Shown here: positions 27,601 through 34,459 of the stretch, one piece after another
Numbering within the stretch: the first letter of the stretch is position 1
Layout: the number at the start of each line of letters is the position of its first letter
Origin: Parapedobacter tibetensis
GTDB taxonomy: Bacteria > Bacteroidota > Bacteroidia > Sphingobacteriales > Sphingobacteriaceae
Direction of reading: 5' to 3'
Assembly: GCF_024704835.1 (NCBI RefSeq)
Contig: NZ_JAMXBE010000003.1
Coordinates: 186,001-250,000 of the forward strand
Length of the DNA: 64,000 nucleotides
Notes under the pieces: model-generated
What the model saw: only the letters and a program-made list of their open reading frames with translations
Databases searched by the model: none
What the model was told of the DNA's origin: nothing
Translations under genes and position numbers: made by a program

Positions 27601-27889
27601 ATTCCCATCCATGACCTACCCAACTTGGGATAGATTTAGGTTTGAATCCATCATTGCGGTAATTTAACGTGACAGGTATCTTCAGGCCTTTTCCTAAAGC
27701 AAAAGCAAACAATTCGACGTTGTAATTAACCTTACCGGTCGCCTTATTAACATCAACATCATTAAATCTCTTGAAGTTTTGAACGTTTGGAGGTGTAACA
27801 TCTACCATGGTTTCCAAATATCCCTGCGCGAAAACATCCACAAAGGATAGGTTTAGAACAAACAGGAGGGTAAAAAAATATAATTTCAT
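24620..27889 (-). CDS. SpvB/TcB-like partner protein of RHS operon 2
   Basis: Start at 27889 (MKLYFFTLLFVLNLSFVDVF) gives a good signal peptide; another ATG lies two codons earlier. About 1,089 residues: VNKATGKVNYNVELF, KIPVTLNYRNDGF and VGHGWELNVGGFI near 50-105, equivalent to the SpvB-like part of the paralogue at 3365, then a long beta-rich middle and late YD repeats (YLWGYGAQYPVAKI, YYKYDGFQRLKDVLDFDQN). It ends soon after the last repeat and lacks the extra C-terminal domain of the operon 1 copy. Four bases from the RHS toxin gene, so the two are made together. Confidence 0.85.
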   Translation of the reverse strand: MKLYFFTLLFVLNLSFVDVFAQGYLETMVDVTPPNVQNFKRFNDVDVNKATGKVNYNVELFAFALGKGLKIPVTLNYRNDGFKPKSIPSWVGHGWELNVGGFIIQEVNGHNDLSLEGLNNLQVKARMNRYISNQYTNEQKYDYKKDVVEGKLDAQYDVFNVKLPNDSYSFYVVDDTVKTSSFKPYKTTVEAEKITVINDLGYTFVFDLFHFSSSTAAMSEFGYPGTGGVRVWYLTKIVAPDQQQIILEYRQDAMYNVKTDVYSYYYGPTGFTTAGGLLRCTSWLEHNQGILESYSTQYLLKKISFGQMEIDFETVERNDIKTISNDLGQALSRVKVSHGATFIKQFDFRYSNTKRLVLNELFEVDQNGVSTNGYRFTYYEGPVGKISEQRLVLDSFVNYGIDHWGYLNGAGNNQYSVAFAPYERLLPSYAIPPRSKQVVRSARGNHSILGMLKEVETPTKGIIRFTYEPNGLSYDSISDVPSILRNDLEYDESREFILDVTATCPGSDNYGFKSGSFIVEVTGDYSFSWSFQADPLDNIPSNGFSIRKVLSSGEQEIFARSGDNTQGSQSVTLEAGNYKYFLDAGCEYEEGFSNVTWLSITKRTMANIKMEVGGNRISRIDHLDKDVILESELFSYEQPSLSNVPEYISSSNSYAEMTQDPYFPSFTCAEVGYTVHSNNLNTYLNSNINYGKVTWTKGAGKICYYYGNIPYTYGNYTTDPYPAPFELDWRTIAIRKEEIYRKEASGGYQLTKKSLFEYSAFPNSDSFNNGIKFRRNYRLLNGLEVRAEHNKYFIESLVPMGVDRFGLVKRTEVEYHGQDSTVLNEQTEYSVENFLPTKHTLSKSDGGSISTINLYPEHYADDALISSLKRKNIINGPIETVRMTGTSTSLKILFGTIYNYNANGQIIAARNLETQLPVPLASFKFSARPIGILPPGGNAGVYAADSRYKIAEEILRYDGFSNPIEVKRHNGLSTVYLWGYGAQYPVAKIENATYQEVLDILGQTTINSLNAATVADATINTAINTLRNHANMKKALVSTFTYKPLAGMASMTDPRGITEYYKYDGFQRLKDVLDFDQNILKNYRYHYRP

Positions 27890-27961
27890 ATGCATTAGTT
27901 AAATGAAAATTATGCGATTGCGAATCATACGTAGAAACATGATTATTTTCAATTCATAACG

Positions 27962-28120
27962 TTAATTTTTAGTCCTTTTCAAATCCCTCGTCCATCCGCC
28001 ACTTCCAATCGAGAAATCCTTCTTCACCGTGACACCAAGGGCAGGGCTGTTCAATCCGATCAGCGCATTGGTATCCTCACCGTAAACCGGGATGCATTTT
28101 AAACAGAAAAGTGTTGCCAT
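27962..28120 (-). CDS. Small ORF of unknown nature upstream of the RHS partner
   Basis: 52 codons (MATLFCLKCIPVYGEDTNAL at the start, DFSIGSGGWTRDLKRTKN at the end). The amino-acid makeup looks coding, but there is no family match and no signal peptide. It may be the tail of a lost gene between the fibre genes and the partner. Confidence 0.3.
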   Translation of the reverse strand: MATLFCLKCIPVYGEDTNALIGLNSPALGVTVKKDFSIGSGGWTRDLKRTKN

Positions 28121-28688
28121 CACAAAGATTAAATTGTCTCAAAGTAATTATTAAATTTATTGTTGCTAACAAGCTTTGGTCATATGCCCGATACGGAAAG
28201 TAAATTATTGTTGCTTTTCTTCCAAGGCACTTAATAGGCCATCCAATTTAGCTTCCGGAGCACTCGTTCCTATCCCCATATTCCTGGTGGCAGGGAGAAT
28301 GTATGTTCTGTGCTAAACAGACCGGGGGTTGCTACAGCCATAAATCACGCGATTATAATTGATTTAAATTCCACGGTTCCCAATCTATTTGGGTTAAGCA
28401 AAAAATCAACCACGGAGGCAAGACATTAAAAGCATCCCTACTTCCGCACTACATTAGCCATAAAACCTCGCCGCTGAAACCTTACCCAGTTTAGGCTTGT
28501 GTTTTTCCACGAGGTAATTTTACACATTAAAACCTGGAATGTCATATTATTTTTTTGTTAACAGATCCATTCGACGGCTGGCTAGACTCACCTAGCGGCT
28601 GACCGAACCCATATCAACGTTGGACTGGACCCATATGAATATTGGATGTGATGTGATCCCCGAAAGCCAATTGTAAAGCGAACCCCAA
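28121..28688. other. Decayed stretch between fibre gene and RHS partner
   Basis: Only one piece is readable (fibre remnant at 28206-28302). The rest, AT-rich and full of stops, shows no gene, so the upstream fibre genes and the RHS partner are separated by about 570 bases of debris, unlike the compact operon 1. Confidence 0.5.
28206..28302 (-). pseudogene. Fibre-protein remnant
   Basis: The minus strand reads LPATRNMGIGTSAPEAKLDG and LLSALEEKQQ, matching the LPTSGNVGIGTTTP start of the mature fibre proteins and a coiled-coil piece. The rest is gone. Confidence 0.55.
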
Positions 28689-29375
28689 TTAAACCGACAT
28701 GTAATTAATGTTCGTTTTCACCTTTACCTCCGTGGCCAAGATGGTGCCATTTACGGCAAGCTCGGCTTGGGGATTGTTCGTGCCGATGCCGACGTTGCCA
28801 TGGATGATAAGGGATTTTGAAAAATGCGATAAGTTCATATTCGATTCGTATGGCTGTATATCTGTTAATATGGAGGTATTCACCGGCGCACCATTCTGTT
28901 CATAGGCGATGAATCTCATACTTTCCCCACTGGACACAGTCCATCCCGCAAACTTAAATCCCGAACTATGGTTGGCGTTACTATACGGAACCTCTAGTGC
29001 AAGGTATTTTTTCCCATTATATAAACACGTCCGTAATTGCCAATAAGCAACTGCATGATCCGATGAGGCCAATTGCGCAAAAACGTTTTGATAGGCCGAA
29101 GAAGAATTAATTTGAGCAACATTAATTCGGTTTAAAGCGCCGGTGCTACCCCTTCTAGCCGTGAGCGTTCCAATCGCATAATTGTTAGGTAGATTAGTTC
29201 CGTTATAGATTTCGTGGAGTAGTATCAAGCCCCGCGTATAATCACCGTTGCCCGATGAATTGACGATAACACTCTTGTAATCTCCAGATTCGAGATCCGT
29301 CACTTGCGCAACGCCTTGCAGATACAGCAGCAACCATACGGCGGTGAACAAAGTATTTCTTCTAGTGGGGTTCAT
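28689..29375 (-). CDS. Fibre-like surface protein, C-terminally truncated
   Basis: 228 residues with a signal peptide (TAVWLLLYLQGVAQV), a ~150-residue beta domain and a VGIGTNNPQAELAVNG motif followed by TEVKVKTNI. In the neighbour 29425-30228 the same words are followed by PDYVF and a ~75-residue coiled coil. Here the frame ends after four more residues, so the anchor/coiled-coil end has been lost. Second gene of operon 2, about 50 bp after the first. Confidence 0.75.
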   Translation of the reverse strand: MNPTRRNTLFTAVWLLLYLQGVAQVTDLESGDYKSVIVNSSGNGDYTRGLILLHEIYNGTNLPNNYAIGTLTARRGSTGALNRINVAQINSSSAYQNVFAQLASSDHAVAYWQLRTCLYNGKKYLALEVPYSNANHSSGFKFAGWTVSSGESMRFIAYEQNGAPVNTSILTDIQPYESNMNLSHFSKSLIIHGNVGIGTNNPQAELAVNGTILATEVKVKTNINYMSV

Positions 29376-29424
29376 ATGTCTGTTGGATATATTATGGGTA
29401 AATTTTCTTAGATAAATAACACGC

Positions 29425-30228
29425 TTAATCTTTGGTAACAGACCGTTGCAATTCGTGAATTTGCTGTTGCTGTTGTCCCAATAGTGCTTCCTGTCGGATC
29501 AAATGCAGTGTTATTTCCTCAACCTTCTTCAGCAAAAGCAGGTTCATCTCTGCCAGATCCAGGCCATCACGCTGGATATCCGCCGCCGAAGGGATTTCAG
29601 GGAGGTGCTTGTGTTCTTTCACGTAAGCCTCCACTTTGGCGAGCGAGGGTAACGCATAATCCGGCTCGAACACGTAATCCGGCACATTGATATTCGTTTT
29701 CACCTTTACCTCCGTGGCTAGGATGGTGCCATCAACGGATAGTTTGGCTTGGGGGTTGGTGGTGCCGAGCCCGAGATTGCCGTTGCTGAGCATGGTCATG
29801 TGCTTAACATTGTAATTCGTCCATACAAACAGCGGCCGGTTATTTATTTGACCGGTGATATGGCGGGCATCAAACGCCAATAAGGCATTTGTACCACTGT
29901 CCTTACTCACATCCGATATACTGCCTGAAATTATCAGGGCAAATCGATCATCCGAATTACGTTGTCCGGTAATCGTTGGTATAAATTGATTGTTTGACAG
30001 CGTACTATTACGAATAGTGAGGTGGTCTCCTGGTGCGTCTGTCACGCCCATCCGCATCAAGAGCTCTCCATTCCCCTGCTGTGCTGCCTTGTTGATTTCC
30101 AATAGTGTAGTGGGGGTTGTTGTACCGATACCAACATTCCCCGATGTCGGCAACGTGTTGGTCTGCGCCAGGCATACCGAGGTGAAGGCCAGCGGTAGCA
30201 GCAGCGATAGTATGGATTTTACTTGCAT
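29425..30228 (-). CDS. Fibre-like surface protein, first gene of RHS operon 2
   Basis: Start set at 30228 (MQVKSILSLLLPLAFTSVCL), identical in most residues to the start at 9524. 267 residues: signal peptide, GNVGIGTTTP near 30, a beta domain, NGNLGLGTTNPQAKLSVDG, ATEVKVKTNINVPDYVFEPD, LPEIPSA, AEMNLLLLKKVEEITLHLIR, and a Gln-rich coiled coil. It has the full C-terminal module that the next gene lacks. Role in display of the RHS complex is inference. Confidence 0.82.
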   Translation of the reverse strand: MQVKSILSLLLPLAFTSVCLAQTNTLPTSGNVGIGTTTPTTLLEINKAAQQGNGELLMRMGVTDAPGDHLTIRNSTLSNNQFIPTITGQRNSDDRFALIISGSISDVSKDSGTNALLAFDARHITGQINNRPLFVWTNYNVKHMTMLSNGNLGLGTTNPQAKLSVDGTILATEVKVKTNINVPDYVFEPDYALPSLAKVEAYVKEHKHLPEIPSAADIQRDGLDLAEMNLLLLKKVEEITLHLIRQEALLGQQQQQIHELQRSVTKD

Positions 30229-30475
30229 AATGTGGTTTTTTTGGTTTAAATCAATTATCAAGGTTTCGTTATTCAAATATCCAGTGTACAATCTACCTCG
30301 CCAGTAGGCATAGGTCAAGCCAATGCCATACAGGTGGTCTGCACGATCCAACTTCACTGACAGGCCTAGCAATACGTTATCTTCGGAATTCTATCTGTTT
30401 AGGCTGATGTCTTTTTCCGCCGTAATTTTAGGCATACATTTCCACAATTCCAAATTAAGTTTTAACTTTTTCCGT
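30229..30475 (-). promoter_or_regulatory. Leader/promoter region of RHS operon 2 (copy of 9525-9775)
   Basis: Same blocks in the same order as at operon 1: ATCAATTATCAAGGTTTCGT, CAAGCCAATGCCA, ACTGACAGGCCTAG, AATACGTTATCTTCGGAAT, TTAGGCTGATGTCTT and CCAAATTAAGTTTTAAC. The open frame GLSVK...YGIGLTYAYWRGRLY...LNNETLIID before the ATG is kept too. The conserved block at 30451-30467 is the best promoter candidate. Confidence 0.5.
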
Positions 30476-30578
30476 GGTGTCCCGTTTTCATCGAACGGGT
30501 AATGAAATAAGGTATTAGGTAAGGGACGGTGGAGAAATTAAAGGACAAAAATTAATCAATATCCCTATCTGTACTGTC

Positions 30579-31159
30579 GCCATATCTTTAGGTTTCACAG
30601 ACACAACTTTGGGTCTACTGGACACCATACTGGGTTTAACAGCCACAAAGTTGTCTCCAACAGCCATAAACTTAGGCCTAGTGGACACAATCCTAAATCC
30701 AATAGGGATAAACCAATCTCCAATAGGGGCAAACTTAGGCCCCAGTGGACATAATCCTCAGTCCAATAGGGATAAACCAATCTCCAACAGGGGCAAACTT
30801 AGACCCAATAAAGGTAAAGTTATGTCGCGTAGACACAACCTTATCTCCACTAGCCATAAAACTTAGGTCCAATAACCATAAACTTTGGTTTAGTGGACAT
30901 AACTTTAGATCCAATGGCCATAAACTTATCGCTAATAGCCATAAACTTAGGTCTGGTGGACATAAAACTTAGGCCCAGTGAACATAGCTTTAGGTCCAAT
31001 AGCCATAAACTTATCTCCAAGAGCGATAGACTTAGGTCCGGTAGACGCAGTATTGTCGCCAATAAACACGATATTGGGTTTAGTGGAGACAATATTAAGG
31101 TTCAATAGACCCAAAGTTGTGTCCATGAGAACTAACTTTGGGTCCGTGAGAGATAATCC
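30579..31159. repeat. Degenerate 21-bp tandem repeat array
   Basis: About 27 units of 21 bp with the consensus GACATAAACTTAGGTCCAATA. Each unit divides into a first half with CATAAACTT or CACAAT and a second half with GGTCCAATA or GGTCTAGTG. At least four units have 22 bp. The units are adjacent with no unique spacers, so it is not a CRISPR array. Because 21 is a multiple of three, several frames give heptapeptide series on both strands (for example KFMAIGS, KFMVIGP), but the 22-bp units break each frame. Confidence 0.9.
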
Positions 31160-31173
31160 TATGATTCGGGGTT

Positions 31174-31659
31174 TTACCACCAGCGGCCGCGGACAATGCG
31201 CACCAATGCAGCCAAGATGAGTAGCCCGGCTGCAAACCACCACCAAGATTTCATCGACGAGACATCCGCCCTGCGGTCATCGGTATAGGCTGAGTGCGTG
31301 TTCAGACGTCCGGATGTGGTTTCCTGCATGCGCTGTTGTAGGGCCTGGCCCTGTGCACGGAGCAGCGAATCGGCTTGATCGGACTGTTCATGGTAGACCA
31401 GGATATGGGAGGCCCGCCCGGAAAAGCCCGAGTCGGGATGATAGGTGAACGTGCCTATCGGAGCAATGGCCAGCAGTTCGCGCTTTAGGTGGCTTAGGCT
31501 ACCGGCCACCTCGAAGAGGGAATCGTACCGGTTCATGCTGCTGTGCAAGCCGGTGGCCTGTACCGCCGACAGCGTACGGCTGCCTTCGATATGCTGCTGG
31601 CGCTTAATGGAACAGGCCTGCATCAGCAGGCCTGTCCAAAGAATCCATGTTATTTTCAT
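31174..31659 (-). CDS. Putative lipoprotein with C-terminal membrane span
   Basis: 161 residues. Lipobox-like start (ILWTGLLMQACS), a middle helical region with many Gln/Ser/His residues (ADSLLRAQGQALQQRM), and a C-terminal span WWWFAAGLLILAALVRIV followed by a basic end. This two-anchor layout recalls spanins and similar lysis-associated lipoproteins, but that is only layout. It starts eight bases after the fibronectin-type gene on the same strand. Confidence 0.6.
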   Translation of the reverse strand: MKITWILWTGLLMQACSIKRQQHIEGSRTLSAVQATGLHSSMNRYDSLFEVAGSLSHLKRELLAIAPIGTFTYHPDSGFSGRASHILVYHEQSDQADSLLRAQGQALQQRMQETTSGRLNTHSAYTDDRRADVSSMKSWWWFAAGLLILAALVRIVRGRWW

Positions 31660-31666
31660 GGTCTCA

Positions 31667-32308
31667 TCAACTATTTACACGTGCCCGAAGCGAAGCCACG
31701 GGGCTCCAGTGGCTCACGCCGCGTTTGTTGCGCGAACGCACGCGGAAGTAGTAGGTTACCCCATCAACCACGGGCGAATAGTAGTTACCCAGTGCACGGG
31801 GTATCGTTCGTGGCTCCAACCAAAGGGGTTGTCCGTTTTCGTCCAGTTCGGAGGCGATCACTATTTCATATTCGTGCGCTTCCTTGATTGCTTCAAACTG
31901 CAGCAGGATTTCACCCGGCCGGTTCGAGTCGACGATACGGGTCCATGACGAGCTCCGCGGTGCCTGCAAGCTCCTACGGTCTGCCACCGGTTGGAAGCCG
32001 GAACTGAGCTGCACTGAACTCATATCGGTGAAGTTATTGATGTAGCTGGCCACCCGGCGCATCATAACGAGCAGCACCTCACGGGCTTCGTCCTTCTCAC
32101 GGGATTGCTGGGTGCTGGCGCGCTGATTGGCGGTTATCCCCTGCTTGGCTACGTAGTCCAGCGCTACCGACTCGTACTCGGCAAAGGTGGGATTCAGGTC
32201 CGGGAAGTTGGTATTCGTGCGCAGGGCATCGACCGTACGCGTAGCCAGTGAAGCGAGCTCCGTGTCGCTCAACAGGCTGTAGTTGGTTACTAATTTTGGT
32301 GTTCTCAT
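31667..32308 (-). CDS. Fibronectin type III-like protein
   Basis: 213 residues, no signal peptide. Residues about 1-110 are helical (DTELASLATRTVDALRTNTN, EVLLVMMRRVASYINNF). Residues about 120-210 form an FN3-like sandwich (RPGEILLQFEAI, EYEIVIASE, VDGVTYYFRVRSRNKRGVSH, ending WSPVASLRARV). Proteins of this build are frequent in Bacteroidota next to small phage-like genes. It sits between the CHAP amidase and the lipoprotein in one minus-strand group. Confidence 0.65.
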   Translation of the reverse strand: MRTPKLVTNYSLLSDTELASLATRTVDALRTNTNFPDLNPTFAEYESVALDYVAKQGITANQRASTQQSREKDEAREVLLVMMRRVASYINNFTDMSSVQLSSGFQPVADRRSLQAPRSSSWTRIVDSNRPGEILLQFEAIKEAHEYEIVIASELDENGQPLWLEPRTIPRALGNYYSPVVDGVTYYFRVRSRNKRGVSHWSPVASLRARVNS

Positions 32309-32462
32309 TTTTCTTGTCTTTATCCGCCAGCTGGCGGATTTGTTTACGTTAGCTGCGTTCGCAGCGTTTGGTTCTTATCTTTTTTTTGCTTATTCGTTGA
32401 TTCGTTTATGCGCTTTTTTGCGAACGGCGAATTGACGAATTAGCGTATTTACGAATCTGCGG

Positions 32463-33257
32463 CTATTGCCACCGTGCCACGGCATGGATCGTCCTGACCG
32501 GCCGTCGCTTTCTGTATACCCCTTCCGTGGAAGGGCCTGCACGGATGGGATTGGCCGGATCGCCATTTTCATCCACGGCATTGTCTGGGCCGGTGTTGCC
32601 CTCCACGGTGATGCACCAGGTGCCGTCCCATGCATCCACGAAACCCACATGGCCAATGCGCCGGAGGTTGCTGTAGTGAATGCCGAATATGTCGCCGGGC
32701 CAAACGTCACCTCGATTTGTCAGTGGGTGGAGAGGCACTCCATTTTCGTCACAGACGGATTGCTTCGCCCCTACATGCTGGCTAACGCTCTTGCTCGCAA
32801 TGACGATGGAGGGTTTCCAAATGACCCGTTTCTGCGGGAAAAGCGCCGGGCTCCAGGGATTCCTTGGCTCGGCATATCCCGCCTGCCCGAAACACCAGCT
32901 CACGAAGGCCGCACACCAGGCATGGCCCGGGCCGAGGTTGCAGTAGCGGAGGTATTCTTCCACGCGTGTGCCGTCGTTGTTGCCCGAGGCTTCACGGATG
33001 CCGATCTCGGAAGTATATGTTTCACGCAAAGTCCGCAGAGAATCGATCGCAAAGTCCGCAAAGAATTTGCCTTCTATGTCTTCTTGGAAATGTTCAGGGG
33101 AGCCATGCTGGGAAAAAACCTTGGCGTCCTCTGCGAACGAGCGAAGCGACTTAGCGCTCTTTGCGTGAAACAAAACTAAAACACCGCCACCAAGCAGCAC
33201 ACAAACGCATACAGCAGCCCAAAGAAGATAACGAGGTAAAACGTGATCTTTTGCCAT
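32463..33257 (-). CDS. CHAP-domain peptidoglycan hydrolase with N-terminal membrane anchor
   Basis: 264 residues. One membrane span at about 9-29, an inserted repeat-derived stretch at 30-79 (see repeat 33020-33170), then a CHAP domain: catalytic Cys115 in GHAWCAAFVSW, His203 in RRIGHVGFV and an acidic/amide position in ITVEGNTG. CHAP enzymes cut peptide bonds or amides in peptidoglycan. It overlaps the upstream membrane gene by 82 bp in another frame, which is unusual but needed for the membrane span. Another short odd stretch (IASKSVSQHVGAKQSVC) may be a second insertion. Confidence 0.75.
   Translation of the reverse strand: MAKDHVLPRYLLWAAVCVCVLLGGGVLVLFHAKSAKSLRSFAEDAKVFSQHGSPEHFQEDIEGKFFADFAIDSLRTLRETYTSEIGIREASGNNDGTRVEEYLRYCNLGPGHAWCAAFVSWCFGQAGYAEPRNPWSPALFPQKRVIWKPSIVIASKSVSQHVGAKQSVCDENGVPLHPLTNRGDVWPGDIFGIHYSNLRRIGHVGFVDAWDGTWCITVEGNTGPDNAVDENGDPANPIRAGPSTEGVYRKRRPVRTIHAVARWQ
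33020..33170. repeat. Palindromic repeat inserted in frame in the CHAP gene
   Basis: Ends TTTCACGCAAAG (33020-33031) and CTTTGCGTGAAA (33159-33170) are perfect inverted repeats. Inside are two copies of CGCAAAGTCCGCA-like words and, near the other end, GCGACTTAGCGCTC. The stretch adds about 50 codons between the membrane span and the CHAP domain and keeps the frame. It looks like a dispersed extragenic palindrome that has been read as protein. Confidence 0.7.
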
Positions 33258-33595
33258 GATTGTAAGGATTTGAAATTGTTAGCGAAGTGATTTTTCTGGT
33301 AGTCGCGCAATACCGGCCAAAGCAAGCCGAGCAACCAGCGCGAAACGGCAAGGAAAACCGCTAAGGCCACAAGCGCCAGAACCACAAGGCTCAATGCCCC
33401 TAGGTCAACCACGGCAGCCGTGGGATCCAGCCAACGCAGCAGTGGCCCACTCCAGTTGAATAATGCCAGCACGATTAATAGGGCGCCAACCAAGCCAAGC
33501 CAATCAGGTAAGCGCCACCGTCCCAGCCTATCGAGGCCTTTCCCTATCCTGGGGAAAATGCGTGGTTTCATTTGTTGATGCATCGATACATCCAT
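33176..33595 (-). CDS. Small membrane protein, holin-like by layout
   Basis: 139 residues (from a second ATG at 33571: 131). A basic start (KPRIFPRIGKGLDRLGRW) and three to four membrane spans (WLGLVGALLIVLALF, LSLVVLALVALAVFLAV, FYLVIFFGLLYAFVCCL). It precedes the CHAP gene and overlaps it by 82 bp. Size, spans and neighbour fit a holin or a membrane partner of the hydrolase, but no family motif is seen. Confidence 0.55.
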   Translation of the reverse strand: MDVSMHQQMKPRIFPRIGKGLDRLGRWRLPDWLGLVGALLIVLALFNWSGPLLRWLDPTAAVVDLGALSLVVLALVALAVFLAVSRWLLGLLWPVLRDYQKNHFANNFKSLQSWQKITFYLVIFFGLLYAFVCCLVAVF

Positions 33596-33906
33596 CGTTG
33601 TACTCCTTTCTTTTTGTTAAAACTCATGTTGTCTTCCGGCACCGTGCCGAGCCAACACCACAAACATAAGTCGCTGGAATACAACAGAAAGAAGTGTGTC
33701 CCCAAGATGTCTTCCGAATGTCCTGTGAAGGTTTCGATAAGGCCTCTACGGGCATACAGGATGTCCTGACAGGACACGCAGTTGAGTTAGTTCAATAGGG
33801 TGCAATACGATACAGGTATTTCAAATGATTTTGTAAGGAACTGGCGTACATTGGCCTGATCTCGATGAAGATCTCAGCTTAAAGGGATTCTTAAGTAATA
33901 GCCTGA
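33596..33906. other. Intergenic, no gene seen
   Basis: About 310 bases between the holin-like and HTH genes. It has short palindromes (CGGCACCGTGCCG; TGTCCTGACAGGACA) and AT-rich parts that may hold the promoter of the lysis-like group. Confidence 0.4.
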
Positions 33907-34272
33907 TTATCCGCTTCCGTCTTTCGGCGGGAAACCCCACAGTTTGATGAACAACTTCACCAGTTCGGCATGCCGGTAGCGTATGTGGTTCTTCTCGTCG
34001 AGGAAATAAGGCAGGTCGCCATCGATGCGATAGCGATATACTTGCTTTTCACTTTTCTTTAGGAACAAAGCCGCTCCAACACGGTTGTACGTTTCTTCGG
34101 TGGCCATGGAGGCATCGCCGGGCTTTCCTATTTCCGGATTGGCTTGCCCATCGTGAGGCAACGATACCTCACGTCGGCACTGGCAGCATTGGTCTTGTTT
34201 TTGGCTGAGGCCGTCAACGAGTTTTTCAATGCGGAGGGAGCATTGCAACAGTTGGTAGATGATGTAATGCAT
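33907..34272 (-). CDS. HTH (excisionase/MerR-like) DNA-binding protein
   Basis: 121 residues. The C-terminal half (EETYNRVGAALFLKKSEKQV, YRYRIDGDLPYFLDEKNHIR, YRHAELVKLF) has the layout of small winged-helix proteins of the excisionase/AlpA type that are common on Bacteroidota mobile elements. The N-terminal part may be a coiled coil (QLLQCSLRIEKLVDGLSQKQ). It heads the group with the holin-like, CHAP and FN3 genes and could regulate it. Confidence 0.55.
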   Translation of the reverse strand: MHYIIYQLLQCSLRIEKLVDGLSQKQDQCCQCRREVSLPHDGQANPEIGKPGDASMATEETYNRVGAALFLKKSEKQVYRYRIDGDLPYFLDEKNHIRYRHAELVKLFIKLWGFPPKDGSG

Positions 34273-34313
34273 AGGTCATGGAATTAACTATTGTGGATGA
34301 TTTCTAAGTTATT

Positions 34314-34458
34314 TAGCGTGTATCCATAAAGTCAGTGACCGGGCTAGAATGATGGCTGGCAAGGCGCATGAAGTGAAAAAAAGCGCAGTTTACTGACGGT
34401 AAATGAGCATTTTTTGAACAAGTGGAACGCAGCCAGACGACATTATAGACGGACACTA
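34314..34458. repeat. MITE-like palindromic element
   Basis: Imperfect terminal inverted repeats of about 20 bp (TAGCGTGTATCCATAAAGTC and, reversed, TAGTGTCCGTCTATAATGTC). Inside, GGCTGGCAAGGC pairs with the region of GGAACGCAGCC, and TTTACTGACGGTAAA is near-palindromic at the centre. 145 bp without coding capacity, ending one base from a stop codon. Confidence 0.55.
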
Positions 34459-34459
34459 T

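Noticed and set aside
30579..31159. CRISPR array
   Set aside because: Units are contiguous 21-22 bp repeats with variation throughout; there are no unique spacers and no cas genes.
30595..31246. Several ORFs of 60-99 codons inside the 21-bp array
   Set aside because: They are products of the period being a multiple of three; frames are broken by 22-bp units, start at random ATGs and none extends through the array.
32466..33179. Plus-strand ORF of 237 codons opposite the CHAP gene
   Set aside because: The minus frame carries the CHAP catalytic motifs; the plus frame is a shadow.
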